From positions 55,520-119,519 of the forward strand of contig JAZTYK010000006.1 of the NCBI GenBank assembly GCA_045636925.1: 64,000 bases of DNA, read 5' to 3'. Of this stretch, positions 47,375 through 56,565 are shown piece after piece (position 1 is the first letter of the stretch; every line of letters starts with the position of its first letter). Source of the DNA: JAZTYK01 sp045636925. Its GTDB lineage: Bacteria; Bacillota; Clostridia; Oscillospirales; Butyricicoccaceae. Under the pieces are notes generated by a model. It was not told the DNA's origin. It made no database searches and saw only the letters and a program-made list of their open reading frames with translations. The translations under genes and the position numbers were made by a program.

Positions 47375-48994
47375 TCAGTCTTCTTTTTCCATTTTCAGTA
47401 ATTTCGCCAGCTTTGCGCCTTTGGGCAGCATCAGGATATCATCATAGGGCAATGCACGGAACACCACCAGCAGCAGGAAGTACATCACCACTGCCAAGCC
47501 AATGACTGCGAAGGCTGCCAGCATGCCCGTCATGCCGGTACTACCAAGTACATGCGCTGCAGCAGGGTAGGCCAATGCCACAAAAATACCCATGACGGCC
47601 GCAGACAAACCGGTGAGCAGGAAGCAGCGGCGCAAAGAGAACTTGACGCCGCAGCGGCGGATAGCCAGCAGATTGAGCAGCGAAATCGTACCGTGACACA
47701 GAATGGTGCCAATGGGAGCACCATGAATGCCGATGGCAGGAATACCCACCAGAATGTAGTTGGCTGCCAGCTTGACGGCACCACCGATCAGGGTGTTGCG
47801 TACGGGAATGTTCACCTTGCCCAAAGATTGCAAAATCGAGCCAGTGATGCTCATAAAGGCAACACAGACGACGGCAATGGAGAACTCCTGCAGCAACGGC
47901 GCCGCCTGTACGGCATCCTCCAGCTGGTTGTAATACAGAATCTGCAATACCGGCTTTGCCATCAGACCCAGACCCACAGCACAGGGAAAAGCCATCAAGC
48001 CGGTAAGGCGCAGGCCGCTTTCTACCAGTTTTCGGGTCTTTTTCCGCTGTTGCAGTGCCATAGCGGCACTGATTGCGGGAATAACACTGACGCCAATGCA
48101 GGCAATGACCGTTTGGGGCAGTGTAAAGATTTTCTGCGCCATACTGAGCACACCAAACAGATGATCCGCATCAGCTTCCAGCATGCCGCAACCGTTGATC
48201 AGGCGCTTGACGACCATACCACTGTCGATCAGATTGGTTACACTCATAATGGAAGAGCTGATGGTAATGGGAATCGCCAGTCCCATCAGACGGCGGAAGA
48301 TTTTTTGATTGCTACGGCAGGGGCCCGCATCCTGCACAATGCGGCGATCATCCCGCGCATCCTTCATGCGCCGGAAGATCATAAACAGTGCGCTAAGCAG
48401 TGTACCCAGGGTCACACCGCCGATGGCACCGGAAACCACGATTTCCAGAGGATAACCCTCTGCCATAAACCAAGTGGCAAGGCCCAAACCAAACACCAAC
48501 TTGCCCATGGCCTCGATGACCTGAGAGATGGCGGTAGGGAACATATTGGAGAGACCCTGATAATAGCCGCGGATGGCAGAAACAATGCAGGTAAGAAAGA
48601 CTGTGGGAGCTACCACCAATGTGGCATAACGGCAGCTTTCGCCAAAGAACCACACGATCACATCGATGCCCAGAATCATGCTGCCGGACAAAACTGCACC
48701 TGCCACCAGGAAAGTGATCAAAGCGATACGGCCAATCTGGCGCACTTCTTTGTTGCGCCCCAGCGCATTGGATTCGGCCACAATCTTTGCTACCGCCACC
48801 GGCAGACCCACCGAAGAAACGGTGTACATGGTGGCATAGACATTATAGGCCTTGGTAAAAATTGCCGTACCATCGGCACCATACAGGTTACTTAAGGGAA
48901 TGGTAAACAGAGCACCAATCACCTTGACCAGAATGCTGGCCAGCGACAGGATCAGCGTGCCCTGCATGAAATTTTCTGTGCGTTGTTTACTCAA
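47375..48994 (-). CDS. SpoVB/MurJ-like MOP-superfamily flippase
   Basis: About 539 residues with 14 predicted hydrophobic segments. The N-terminal MQGTLILSLASILVKVIGALF motif places it in the polysaccharide_synt/SpoVB group. Bacillus SpoVB moves lipid-linked cortex precursors across the membrane; MurJ-type flipping of lipid II is also possible. The TTG at 48994 is chosen because AAAGAGG lies 8 bases before it, while the GTG at 49003 has no spacing. First of the cluster spoVB-mazG-hup-rqcP-yabP-yabQ. Confidence 0.9.
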   Translation of the reverse strand: MSKQRTENFMQGTLILSLASILVKVIGALFTIPLSNLYGADGTAIFTKAYNVYATMYTVSSVGLPVAVAKIVAESNALGRNKEVRQIGRIALITFLVAGAVLSGSMILGIDVIVWFFGESCRYATLVVAPTVFLTCIVSAIRGYYQGLSNMFPTAISQVIEAMGKLVFGLGLATWFMAEGYPLEIVVSGAIGGVTLGTLLSALFMIFRRMKDARDDRRIVQDAGPCRSNQKIFRRLMGLAIPITISSSIMSVTNLIDSGMVVKRLINGCGMLEADADHLFGVLSMAQKIFTLPQTVIACIGVSVIPAISAAMALQQRKKTRKLVESGLRLTGLMAFPCAVGLGLMAKPVLQILYYNQLEDAVQAAPLLQEFSIAVVCVAFMSITGSILQSLGKVNIPVRNTLIGGAVKLAANYILVGIPAIGIHGAPIGTILCHGTISLLNLLAIRRCGVKFSLRRCFLLTGLSAAVMGIFVALAYPAAAHVLGSTGMTGMLAAFAVIGLAVVMYFLLLVVFRALPYDDILMLPKGAKLAKLLKMEKED

Positions 48995-49029
48995 AGGAGG
49001 CACCCTCTTTGCATGGTCTTGTCTCTACT

Positions 49030-50340
49030 TTATGCCTGAAAGAGCACCGGCATGACCCGGTCGTTCAAAGCATGACGGATGCGGGCAAGGTCGATGGTGC
49101 GGAATGCAAGATCCTCATACAGAATCTTGCCGCGAACCATGGTCATGCACACGTCGAAGCCACGGGCAGAATATACTGTCGTGGACAGGGGATCGTGCAC
49201 CGGCTGCAAATACAGCCGGTCAGAGTTCAGCATGATCATGCTGGCATCGTAGCCCACTTTCAGCATGCCGATTTCGTTCTCACGGCCCTGGGCAAAGGCG
49301 CCGTTTCTGGTGGCCATCTTCAGGGCATTGTGAGCAGGCAGCACGGTGGGATCACCGGTGACACCCTTTTGCAGGATGGCAGCCAGTTTCATTTCTTCAA
49401 ACAAATCGTGATTGTTATTGGAGGCTACACCATCCGTACCCAGTGCTACATTGATGCCCTTTTGCTGCATTTTTACTACAGGCGCAATACCGCTGGCCAG
49501 CTTCAGATTGCTGACAGGGTTGTGGGCAACAGATACCCGCTTGCTTGCCAAAAGCTCCATGTCTTCTTCGGTGACATATACGCAATGTGCAGCGGTAGCA
49601 CGGGTGTCAAAGACGCCCTCAGCAGCCAACACCTGGGCAGGAGTTTTTCCGCCATGACGTGCTTTGCACTCTTCATGTTCTTTTGCAGTCTCGGACAGAT
49701 GCACATGCATATTTAGTCCATGTTTCATCGCAAATTCTGCGTTGGCGCGCCACAGTTTGGGGAAACTGGTGTACTCGGCGTGAATAGAGGCATCCAGGCG
49801 GATACGGCCATCGTCGGCACCATGGTACTGCTCCAGCATTTCCTCCATCTGGCGCGTGACGCCATCGGTGGCAAAGTTGTAACCCGGTTCATCAAAGCAA
49901 GTGGCTCCGTTGGAGATATTTGCGTAAAGACCGGCCTCCATGGCAGCACGAGCAACATGGGGAATCTGCATGTACATGTCGGTAATGGAGATGATACCAA
50001 AACGGATCATCTCGGCCATGCCCAGCATGGCACTGACATAAATGGTGTCAGGAGTGTGCCGTCCCTCTACAGGGAACACATAATTATACAGCCAATCCTG
50101 CAGATTGTGGTCATCTGCAAAGCCGCGCATGGCACTCATGCTCACGTGCGTATGCGCATTGATGAGACCGGGCATAACAATACATCCGGTGGCATCCTTC
50201 TCCCTGCGCACATGGGTCAGCGGGGGCTTATCGGACAGATAAACGATTTTACCGTTGTCGATACCGATATATCCTCGGGGGATCATGGGACGTTCATCGT
50301 CCGCGGTAAGAATCATAGCATTTTTAATGAGAAGTTCCAT
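49030..50340 (-). CDS. mtaD: Amidohydrolase, probable MTA/SAH deaminase
   Basis: 436 residues of the metal-dependent amidohydrolase superfamily. NAHTHVSMSAMRGFADD carries the first zinc histidines, HVHLSET the next, AHCVYV another, and GTDGVASNNNHDLFEE the metal-binding aspartate. Deaminates 5'-methylthioadenosine or S-adenosylhomocysteine to inosine forms. Immediately downstream of a purine nucleoside phosphorylase gene (PNP stop overlaps its ribosome binding site), which could cleave the product. Related guanine or chlorohydrolase-like activities are possible. Confidence 0.87.
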   Translation of the reverse strand: MELLIKNAMILTADDERPMIPRGYIGIDNGKIVYLSDKPPLTHVRREKDATGCIVMPGLINAHTHVSMSAMRGFADDHNLQDWLYNYVFPVEGRHTPDTIYVSAMLGMAEMIRFGIISITDMYMQIPHVARAAMEAGLYANISNGATCFDEPGYNFATDGVTRQMEEMLEQYHGADDGRIRLDASIHAEYTSFPKLWRANAEFAMKHGLNMHVHLSETAKEHEECKARHGGKTPAQVLAAEGVFDTRATAAHCVYVTEEDMELLASKRVSVAHNPVSNLKLASGIAPVVKMQQKGINVALGTDGVASNNNHDLFEEMKLAAILQKGVTGDPTVLPAHNALKMATRNGAFAQGRENEIGMLKVGYDASMIMLNSDRLYLQPVHDPLSTTVYSARGFDVCMTMVRGKILYEDLAFRTIDLARIRHALNDRVMPVLFQA

Positions 50341-50343
50341 AAT

Positions 50344-51171
50344 TTATCCTTTCAGCTCAGGCAGGCAAGCCAGGAGCAGGGCAGAAAATTTATCTTTCGA
50401 TGCAGCGGCAACAGCAGTTACTTCTTCGCCATCAATCTTTTGCTGCAAGATGCCGGCAGCCATATTGGTAATCAGTGACACACCCAGCACCTTCATGCCG
50501 CAATGACTGGCGGTGATGGCTTCGTGCACCGTGGACATGCCCACGGCATTACCACCCAGCGTACGAATAGCACGAATCTCGGCAGGTGTTTCGAACTGGG
50601 GACCAATACAGTAGAAGTACACGCCTTCTTTCAGATCGATATCCAACTGCTTTGCCTTTTCTCTGGCCACCGCCCGGTAATCAGGCGTGTAAGTAAAGCT
50701 CATATCGCAGAAACGGGGACCAAACTCCGGCAGATTTTCGCCCACCAGGGGATCGGGATCAAACAGCTTGATATGGTCTTCGATGAGCATAAGATCACCC
50801 ACCTGATAACGCAGATCCACACCGCCGGCTGCATTGGTAAGTACCACGGTATGCACACCCAGCAGCTTTGCCACGCGCACGGGATACGCCACTTCCTGGC
50901 TGGTATAACCCTCGTAATAATGCAGTCTTCCCTGCATGACCATGACAGGCACACCATTTAACATGCCGACAGCAAAGCGACCGGCATGATCGGGAGCGGT
51001 GGATGTGCGGAAATGCGGAATATCACCGTAAGGGATCCAGACAGGATTTTCTACCTCTTCAGCCAGATAGCCCAGACCGGAGCCCAGCACCAGCAGGACC
51101 TGCGGCATAAAATCGCCGATTTTACTGCGGATATAAGCAGCACTTTCTTGATAATGGATATAGGGAATCAT
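50344..51171 (-). CDS. Purine-nucleoside phosphorylase
   Basis: 275 residues of the trimeric PNP/MTAP family. GSGLGYLAEEV holds the phosphate-binding loop, GRLHYYEGYTSQEVAYPVRV and TNAAGGVDL are conserved, and GPQFETPAEIRAI is the family signature. Splits purine nucleosides into base and ribose-1-phosphate. ATG at 51171 after TTGGAGG. First gene of the pair with the deaminase, suggesting salvage of MTA or SAH through the inosine form. Confidence 0.95.
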   Translation of the reverse strand: MIPYIHYQESAAYIRSKIGDFMPQVLLVLGSGLGYLAEEVENPVWIPYGDIPHFRTSTAPDHAGRFAVGMLNGVPVMVMQGRLHYYEGYTSQEVAYPVRVAKLLGVHTVVLTNAAGGVDLRYQVGDLMLIEDHIKLFDPDPLVGENLPEFGPRFCDMSFTYTPDYRAVAREKAKQLDIDLKEGVYFYCIGPQFETPAEIRAIRTLGGNAVGMSTVHEAITASHCGMKVLGVSLITNMAAGILQQKIDGEEVTAVAAASKDKFSALLLACLPELKG

Positions 51172-51259
51172 AGACGTTACCTCCAAAAGGAATGTTGGAT
51201 GGATCCTTTGGCGGGCTGACGCCAAAGGTGCGCAGCCCCGCCGGAAACAGAAAAAGAGC

Positions 51260-51278
51260 GGGAGGCGTACCGCCTCCC
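51260..51278 (-). terminator. Terminator of the zinc-ribbon protein gene
   Basis: Perfect 8-bp stem GGGAGGCG/CGCCTCCC with a 3-base loop; the minus strand then reads GCTCTTTTTCTG. It lies 17 bases past the stop at 51296. Confidence 0.85.
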
Positions 51279-51295
51279 TGCCCCCATCTTGTTAT

Positions 51296-51688
51296 TTACA
51301 GTTCTGCGCCGCAAACACTGCAGTATGCATCATCCTTGTCACAGGGTTTGCCACAAACCTGGCAGGTTTTGGTGCTCTTTTTCGCAGCGATTTCTTCCTT
51401 AATAGCTGCGATCTGTGCGTGCTTTTCATCAATGGCAGCCACCTTTGCGCTGATCTCCTCGGCAGAGACCTCGGCACCGGTGTGAGTCAGATAGACGCAC
51501 TTACCGATCTCCTTATAGAGCATCTCGATGTCGGTATTCAGATCAAAAACCTTCATGTTCAGCTTGGTAATCTCCATCAGAGTACTAGCCTTCTTACCGG
51601 CAACATTGGCATACTTTTTGCCTGCATCTGCAGCCATTCCTGCAGTAATCTTGGCTTTTTCAACCAGAACTTTTACCTTATCATCCAT
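51296..51688 (-). CDS. Coiled-coil protein with C-terminal zinc ribbon
   Basis: 130 residues. An Ala/Lys-rich helical region (about 1-100) ends in AAIDEKHAQIAAIKEEIAAKK; the C-terminus has a four-cysteine ribbon, CQVCGKPC...YCSVCGAEL. I see no membrane segment. Proteins with this arrangement are frequent in Clostridia and have no assigned role. ATG at 51688 with AAAGGAG. Probably monocistronic. Confidence 0.75.
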   Translation of the reverse strand: MDDKVKVLVEKAKITAGMAADAGKKYANVAGKKASTLMEITKLNMKVFDLNTDIEMLYKEIGKCVYLTHTGAEVSAEEISAKVAAIDEKHAQIAAIKEEIAAKKSTKTCQVCGKPCDKDDAYCSVCGAEL

Positions 51689-51765
51689 ATTGAATACTCC
51701 TTTCATGGTTCGGATCGGATTTTATTTGGATTTTTTATTTATTATAGCATTCGAACGGGAGAATA

Positions 51766-53211
51766 TCAAGGATTTTCATGGAGTTCGCGTTTTTTGCGCA
51801 CGATTTCCTGAATATTTTCAATATACTCCTTTGGATACTTATGATTTGCCAGGCGGAAGATCTTTCGTCCGCCTTCAGTGCACAGTTTGGTAACGCCACC
51901 ACTGCCCAATGCGATCACATCGCTGAGTTCTTCCATCATGCAAATGTTGTAATGGGATGCGGTGCCGGGACGGCAAAAGCCCACATTTTCCAGACCGCCG
52001 GCAATGTATTTTTGCCGATACAGGTAATAGGGTACATATCCCAAATCTGCCAGATGCTGATAACATTTATCCAATGCCGCAGGATCCAGATCACCGGTGG
52101 GTCCAAAGCGCAGCCGGGCACCTTTTTTGCGGGCAAGGCAGTGGATGGTCACATGGTCGGGATTCAGACCGGTCACCTGACAAAGGCTGCTGTACAGGCC
52201 CTCTTCGGTATCACCCGGCAGACCGGCGATGAGGTCCATATTGATCAGGAAATCCCCTACTTCCCGTGCCATGGCAAAGCAGTCACGAATGTCCTGTGCC
52301 GTATGTCGGCGTCCCACGCCTGCCAGCACGGCATCATCCATGGTCTGCGGGTTGATGCTGATTCGTCCCACACCATGCTCTCGCAGCAATTCCAGCTTGC
52401 GCCGGGTAATGGTCTCGGGGCGACCGGCTTCTACGGTGTATTCTCTGCAATGGGTACGATCAAAGGCGGCATCTACCGCATTCAACAGTCGTTCCAGCTG
52501 CTCTTCATTCAAAGTTGTGGGCGTGCCGCCGCCGATATAAATGCTGCCGATGGGAATGCCTTCTTTGCGTACCATTTCGCCCGCGGCCTCTACTTCTTGC
52601 AGCAAGGCCTCTACATAAGGAGCAATCAAATGGCCGAAATGAGACATATCATTGCTGACGAAGGAGCAATAGCTGCACTTGGCAGGGCAGAATGGGATGC
52701 CGATGTAAAGCTGGGTCTCGCGAGGCAACAAGGTGCGCTCGGTTTTCCATGCCGCCACTGCGGTAGCTAGGCAAAGTTTGCGTCGGCTCTCGGACACATC
52801 GTAATGATTTTCCAGCCAATCCAGCACATCACCAGGTCGCATGCCCTCGTTCAGAGCCAAGCGCACCGGTTTGGCTGGCTTGACGCCGGTAAGACTGCCC
52901 CAAACAGGCTTGCGCGCCAAATGCGGAACAAGTGCCTGATACAGCGCCGTCTTTACAGCATAGGTACGTACACGCTTATGTTCTTCGGTGCCTTGCGGAG
53001 GCGCAGACTGTGTACAGGTCTCACAGACCGTCTTGCCGCCCAGTTTCACCTGTGCTTCAGCAATCAGCAGACCGTCCTCTTCTCGCAAAATGCTGACGCA
53101 GTCAGCCTCTTCTTTGTTTTCGCACAGAACATGTTCTTCGTCGGGCAGCAAAGAAATCAGCATTTCCTGCACACCGCCGCCCCGATCATGTCCAAGCAGA
53201 TAATACTTCAT
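51766..53211 (-). CDS. hemZ: HemZ-like radical SAM coproporphyrinogen dehydrogenase
   Basis: 481 residues. An N-terminal extension (about 1-165) with KPVWGSLTGVKPAKPVRLAL is typical of HemZ. The radical SAM cluster GIPFCPAKCSYCSF is near residue 172. IGGGTPTTL and RISINPQTMDD follow. Oxygen-independent heme enzymes of this group act on coproporphyrinogen III; some relatives are heme chaperones (HemW), so the true activity is uncertain. The start overlaps the MBL gene stop (ATGA). Confidence 0.88.
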   Translation of the reverse strand: MKYYLLGHDRGGGVQEMLISLLPDEEHVLCENKEEADCVSILREEDGLLIAEAQVKLGGKTVCETCTQSAPPQGTEEHKRVRTYAVKTALYQALVPHLARKPVWGSLTGVKPAKPVRLALNEGMRPGDVLDWLENHYDVSESRRKLCLATAVAAWKTERTLLPRETQLYIGIPFCPAKCSYCSFVSNDMSHFGHLIAPYVEALLQEVEAAGEMVRKEGIPIGSIYIGGGTPTTLNEEQLERLLNAVDAAFDRTHCREYTVEAGRPETITRRKLELLREHGVGRISINPQTMDDAVLAGVGRRHTAQDIRDCFAMAREVGDFLINMDLIAGLPGDTEEGLYSSLCQVTGLNPDHVTIHCLARKKGARLRFGPTGDLDPAALDKCYQHLADLGYVPYYLYRQKYIAGGLENVGFCRPGTASHYNICMMEELSDVIALGSGGVTKLCTEGGRKIFRLANHKYPKEYIENIQEIVRKKRELHENP

Positions 53212-53837
53212 CGGTTTAAACCCTCAAGAACATAAGGATTGCTCTGACGCTCGGTTTCAAGGGTGCTGGCTTCCATATGGCCGGGCAACACCTTATAGTC
53301 GCCCTCCAGCTGTGCCAATTTTTTTAGACTGCAGAACATCTGCTCCAAGCTGCCGCCTGCCAGATCACAGCGTCCGCAGGTGCCGGCAAAGAGGGTATCA
53401 CCGGAGAACATCAGATCGCCGCACAGCAGTACACAACTGCCCAAGGTGTGGCCGGGCGTGTGCAGCACGCGAAACACCAGATCGCCCACCTTGACTTCTG
53501 CACCGTCTTCCAGATAGCCATCTACACGAGGCATTACATAAGGCTCGCGCAGATAACCCCGATGACCGGCCACCTCGGGAGCCAGATCGGGTTCGTCACA
53601 CTTATGAATATACAATTTGGCATCGGTAACCCGTTGGATACCGGGGGCTGCCATCACATGGTCGAAATGTCCGTGGGTCAGCAGAATGGCTTCGATGGTA
53701 AAGCCCTCTTCCGCTGCCTTTTTTAAAATCTTTTCGGTATGAGAACCGGGATCGATGACGGCACAGCGACCGGCATCATCCGCCACCAGATAACAGTTGG
53801 TGGCCAGCATACCAACAGGTAATTGTGCAAGTTTCAT
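53208..53837 (-). CDS. Metallo-beta-lactamase fold hydrolase, glyoxalase II-like
   Basis: 209 residues. The metal motif THGHFDHV (HXHXDH) and HTPGHTLGS are present, and the C-terminal LPGHMEASTLETERQSNPY resembles small glyoxalase II-like proteins of Firmicutes (YqgX group). It hydrolyses a thioester or related bond; the physiological substrate is unknown. Coupled to hemZ by a 4-base overlap and 16 bases downstream of dtd. Confidence 0.9.
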   Translation of the reverse strand: MKLAQLPVGMLATNCYLVADDAGRCAVIDPGSHTEKILKKAAEEGFTIEAILLTHGHFDHVMAAPGIQRVTDAKLYIHKCDEPDLAPEVAGHRGYLREPYVMPRVDGYLEDGAEVKVGDLVFRVLHTPGHTLGSCVLLCGDLMFSGDTLFAGTCGRCDLAGGSLEQMFCSLKKLAQLEGDYKVLPGHMEASTLETERQSNPYVLEGLNR

Positions 53838-53853
53838 GGGAGATTCCTCCTCT

Positions 53854-54318
53854 TCAATTGGTTGCCTTTTTCATCATTTGGTCGGTGTCCAAAATCAGTG
53901 TCACCGGACCGTCATTGACATGGTCGATCTGCATATCGGCGCCAAACTCGCCGGTCTCCAGAGGAACACCACTTTGGCGAATCTGCTGGAGAAAATGCTC
54001 ATATACAGGGATGGCAGTGGCAGGTTTTGCAGCATGGAAGAAATCGGGGCGACGACCACGGGAACAATCCGCATACAAAGTAAAATTGCTGACTGCCAAA
54101 ATGCTGCCGCCAATGTCAGCAAGAGATTTGTTCATTTTTCCATTCTCATCTTCGAACACGCGAAGCTCTGTGCATTTTTTTGCCAGATACGCGCTTTCCT
54201 GCTCTCCGTCACCCTCGCGGATTCCTACCAGCACTAAAAAGCCACGGTCAATGCTGCCTCCTGGTTGGCCGTTGATGGTAATGCTTGCTCGACTGACGCG
54301 AATTACGACTGCTCGCAT
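53854..54318 (-). CDS. dtd: D-aminoacyl-tRNA deacylase
   Basis: 154 residues, near the family norm. MRAVVIRVSRASI at the N-terminus, LVGIREGDGEQES, GGSILAVSNFTLYADCSRGRRP with the SQFTL-type motif altered to SNFTL, and the C-terminal GEFGADMQIDHVNDGPVTL (GxxxxxMxVxLxNDGPVT) are diagnostic. It removes D-amino acids and glycine from mischarged tRNA. It follows relA by 12 bases, as in many Firmicutes. Confidence 0.97.
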   Translation of the reverse strand: MRAVVIRVSRASITINGQPGGSIDRGFLVLVGIREGDGEQESAYLAKKCTELRVFEDENGKMNKSLADIGGSILAVSNFTLYADCSRGRRPDFFHAAKPATAIPVYEHFLQQIRQSGVPLETGEFGADMQIDHVNDGPVTLILDTDQMMKKATN

Positions 54319-54330
54319 AGGGATTCCTCC

Positions 54331-56565
54331 TTACTTTCCGCCCTTGTCGCTGCTGGTATTGCGGCTGACTTCTTGTACACCTTTAACCCGGCGCACACGG
54401 TTCATCACCAGATCCAACTGCTCTAAGCTGTTGACATCGGTGGAAACAAAGATCGTACATGCGCCACCGTCATGCTCACGGGTGTTCAGCTCGGTGATAT
54501 TCAACTTCATATTGGTGAACACCATGATCACATCGGCCAGAATACCCAAGCGGTTTTCGCCATCCACGCGCAGCGCTGCGCTGAAGCTATGGCGCTCTTC
54601 TTCGTCCCACTCGGTGCGGATCCAGCGGCCGTACTCTTCTTCTTTTTGCAAAGAAGCAGTCACATTGGGGCAATTACGGCGGTGGACAGACACGCCAAAG
54701 CCACGGGTGACAAAGCCAATGATGTCATCACCTGGCACAGGATGGCAGCACTTGGCAAACTTGACAGCGCAGTTGTCCAGTCCTTCTACGATAACACCGC
54801 TATTGGAGGTGCTCTTTTTCTTGACAGGTGCTGCGGCATTCTGCAGGACGGCGGCCACCTTTTCCATCTTGGCCTTGCGGCGGCCTACTTCATCCTTGAT
54901 TTTGTTAACGACACGAGACAGGGCAATACCGCCGTAACCGATTGCGGCAAACAGTTCGTCCAGATTGGGCTTGCTCATTGCCTTCAGCACCGCAGCTGTG
55001 ACTTCTTCATTTTGCAATGCATCGCCCAGGAGGTTAACGCGCAGTTCACGCTCGAGATCTGCCTTGCCCTGCAGGATATTCTCTTCGCGCCTTTCCTTTT
55101 TAAACCACTGCTTAATCTTACTGCGGGCACCACTGGTGCGAACGATCTGCATCCAGTCACGCTTGGGGCCGGTGGAGTTTTTGGCAGTGATAATGTCGAC
55201 GATCTCGCCGCTTTTCAGCTGATAATCGATGGGGACAATCCGTCCGTTGACTTTCGCACCGGTCATGCGGTTACCAACAGCCGAGTGGATGGCATATGCA
55301 AAGTCAATGGGATTTGCGCCCAATGGCAGGTTGATTACGTCGCCCTGGGGGGTAAAGACATAGACTTCGTCAGCAAACAGATCGGTCTTGATGTTTTTGA
55401 TAAAATCTTCGGCATCGCTGTCTTGCTGCGTCTCGATCAACTGACGCACCCAGGCAAACCCTTCTTCGTTCTGCTTTCCGCGCAGACCATTTTTGTATTT
55501 CCAATGGGCGGCAACGCCGTATTCGGCGGTTTCATCCATTTCCTTGGTACGGATCTGTACCTCGAAGGGGATGCCCTCCTGTCCGATAACCACGGTATGC
55601 AGAGACTGATAGCCATTGGGTTTTGGGGTGCTGATATAATCCTTGAATCGGCCGGGTACAGGCTTATACAGGTCATGAATCAGGCCCAACACATTATAGC
55701 AGTCAGCCAGCTTATCCACGATGACGCGGGTGGCACAGATATCGTACATTTCGGAAAAATCCATGTTTTGACCGTACAGCTTGCGATAGATACTGTACAC
55801 ATGCTTGAGGCGCGCTTTGACTTCACAGTGAATGCCAGCCTGCTCTACACGCTCCTTAATACGGGGCTTGGTATGATCCAGGAACAGGCTGAAGGATTCG
55901 TCCCGTTCATCCAGAAAGTCCATGATCTCCTTGTAGCCAACAGGATCCAGAATCTGCAGAGAGATATCTTCCAGCTCCCACTTGATGGTTTGCATGCCCA
56001 GTCGATGCGCCAGAGGCGTATAGATTTCCATGGTTTCCAGCGCCTTTTGCTGGCGTTTTTCGGTCTTCCAGTACTGGCTGGTGCGCATATTGTGCAGACG
56101 GTCAGCCAGCTTGATGATGATGACGCGAATGTCCTTGGCCATCGCCACAAACATCTTGCGCAGATCTTCCATTTGCTCTTCTTCGCGGCTGCCTACCGAA
56201 ATATTGCTCATTTTGGTCAGGCGGGTAACACCATCTACCAGCAGTGCTACCGATGCGCCGAAGTTTCGGCTGATTTCCTCAGCGGTGACGGGAGTGTCCT
56301 CGATGGTGTCATGCAACAAACCTGCGATGACGGAGTCAACATCCAAACCGATCTGTGCAATAATGCAGGCAACAGAAACAGGGTGAATGATATAGGGCTC
56401 GCCGCTTTTGCGACGCTGCTCGGCGTGCGCCACCGTAGCGTATTCAAATGCATGCAGAACCAGACGACGGTCTTCTTCTGTCATCGCCGCCGTAGCTTCC
56501 TGCATTTTACGGAGATTCGCCTGATAATATTCCTGATCGCTCATCAGATGCAGATTATCACTCAT
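54331..56565 (-). CDS. relA: Bifunctional (p)ppGpp synthetase/hydrolase (Rel)
   Basis: 744 residues. The HD hydrolase domain includes HAFEYATVAHAEQRRKSG and VIAGLLHDTIEDT. The synthetase domain is near 240-360 (YKPVPGRFKDYISTPKPNGYQSLHT), then a TGS domain (DVINLPLGANPIDFAY) and a C-terminal zinc-finger/ACT region. Makes and degrades the stringent alarmone on amino-acid starvation. The ATG at 56565 shares a base with the recJ stop (TGATG). Both HD and synthetase motifs look intact. Confidence 0.97.
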   Translation of the reverse strand: MSDNLHLMSDQEYYQANLRKMQEATAAMTEEDRRLVLHAFEYATVAHAEQRRKSGEPYIIHPVSVACIIAQIGLDVDSVIAGLLHDTIEDTPVTAEEISRNFGASVALLVDGVTRLTKMSNISVGSREEEQMEDLRKMFVAMAKDIRVIIIKLADRLHNMRTSQYWKTEKRQQKALETMEIYTPLAHRLGMQTIKWELEDISLQILDPVGYKEIMDFLDERDESFSLFLDHTKPRIKERVEQAGIHCEVKARLKHVYSIYRKLYGQNMDFSEMYDICATRVIVDKLADCYNVLGLIHDLYKPVPGRFKDYISTPKPNGYQSLHTVVIGQEGIPFEVQIRTKEMDETAEYGVAAHWKYKNGLRGKQNEEGFAWVRQLIETQQDSDAEDFIKNIKTDLFADEVYVFTPQGDVINLPLGANPIDFAYAIHSAVGNRMTGAKVNGRIVPIDYQLKSGEIVDIITAKNSTGPKRDWMQIVRTSGARSKIKQWFKKERREENILQGKADLERELRVNLLGDALQNEEVTAAVLKAMSKPNLDELFAAIGYGGIALSRVVNKIKDEVGRRKAKMEKVAAVLQNAAAPVKKKSTSNSGVIVEGLDNCAVKFAKCCHPVPGDDIIGFVTRGFGVSVHRRNCPNVTASLQKEEEYGRWIRTEWDEEERHSFSAALRVDGENRLGILADVIMVFTNMKLNITELNTREHDGGACTIFVSTDVNSLEQLDLVMNRVRRVKGVQEVSRNTSSDKGGK

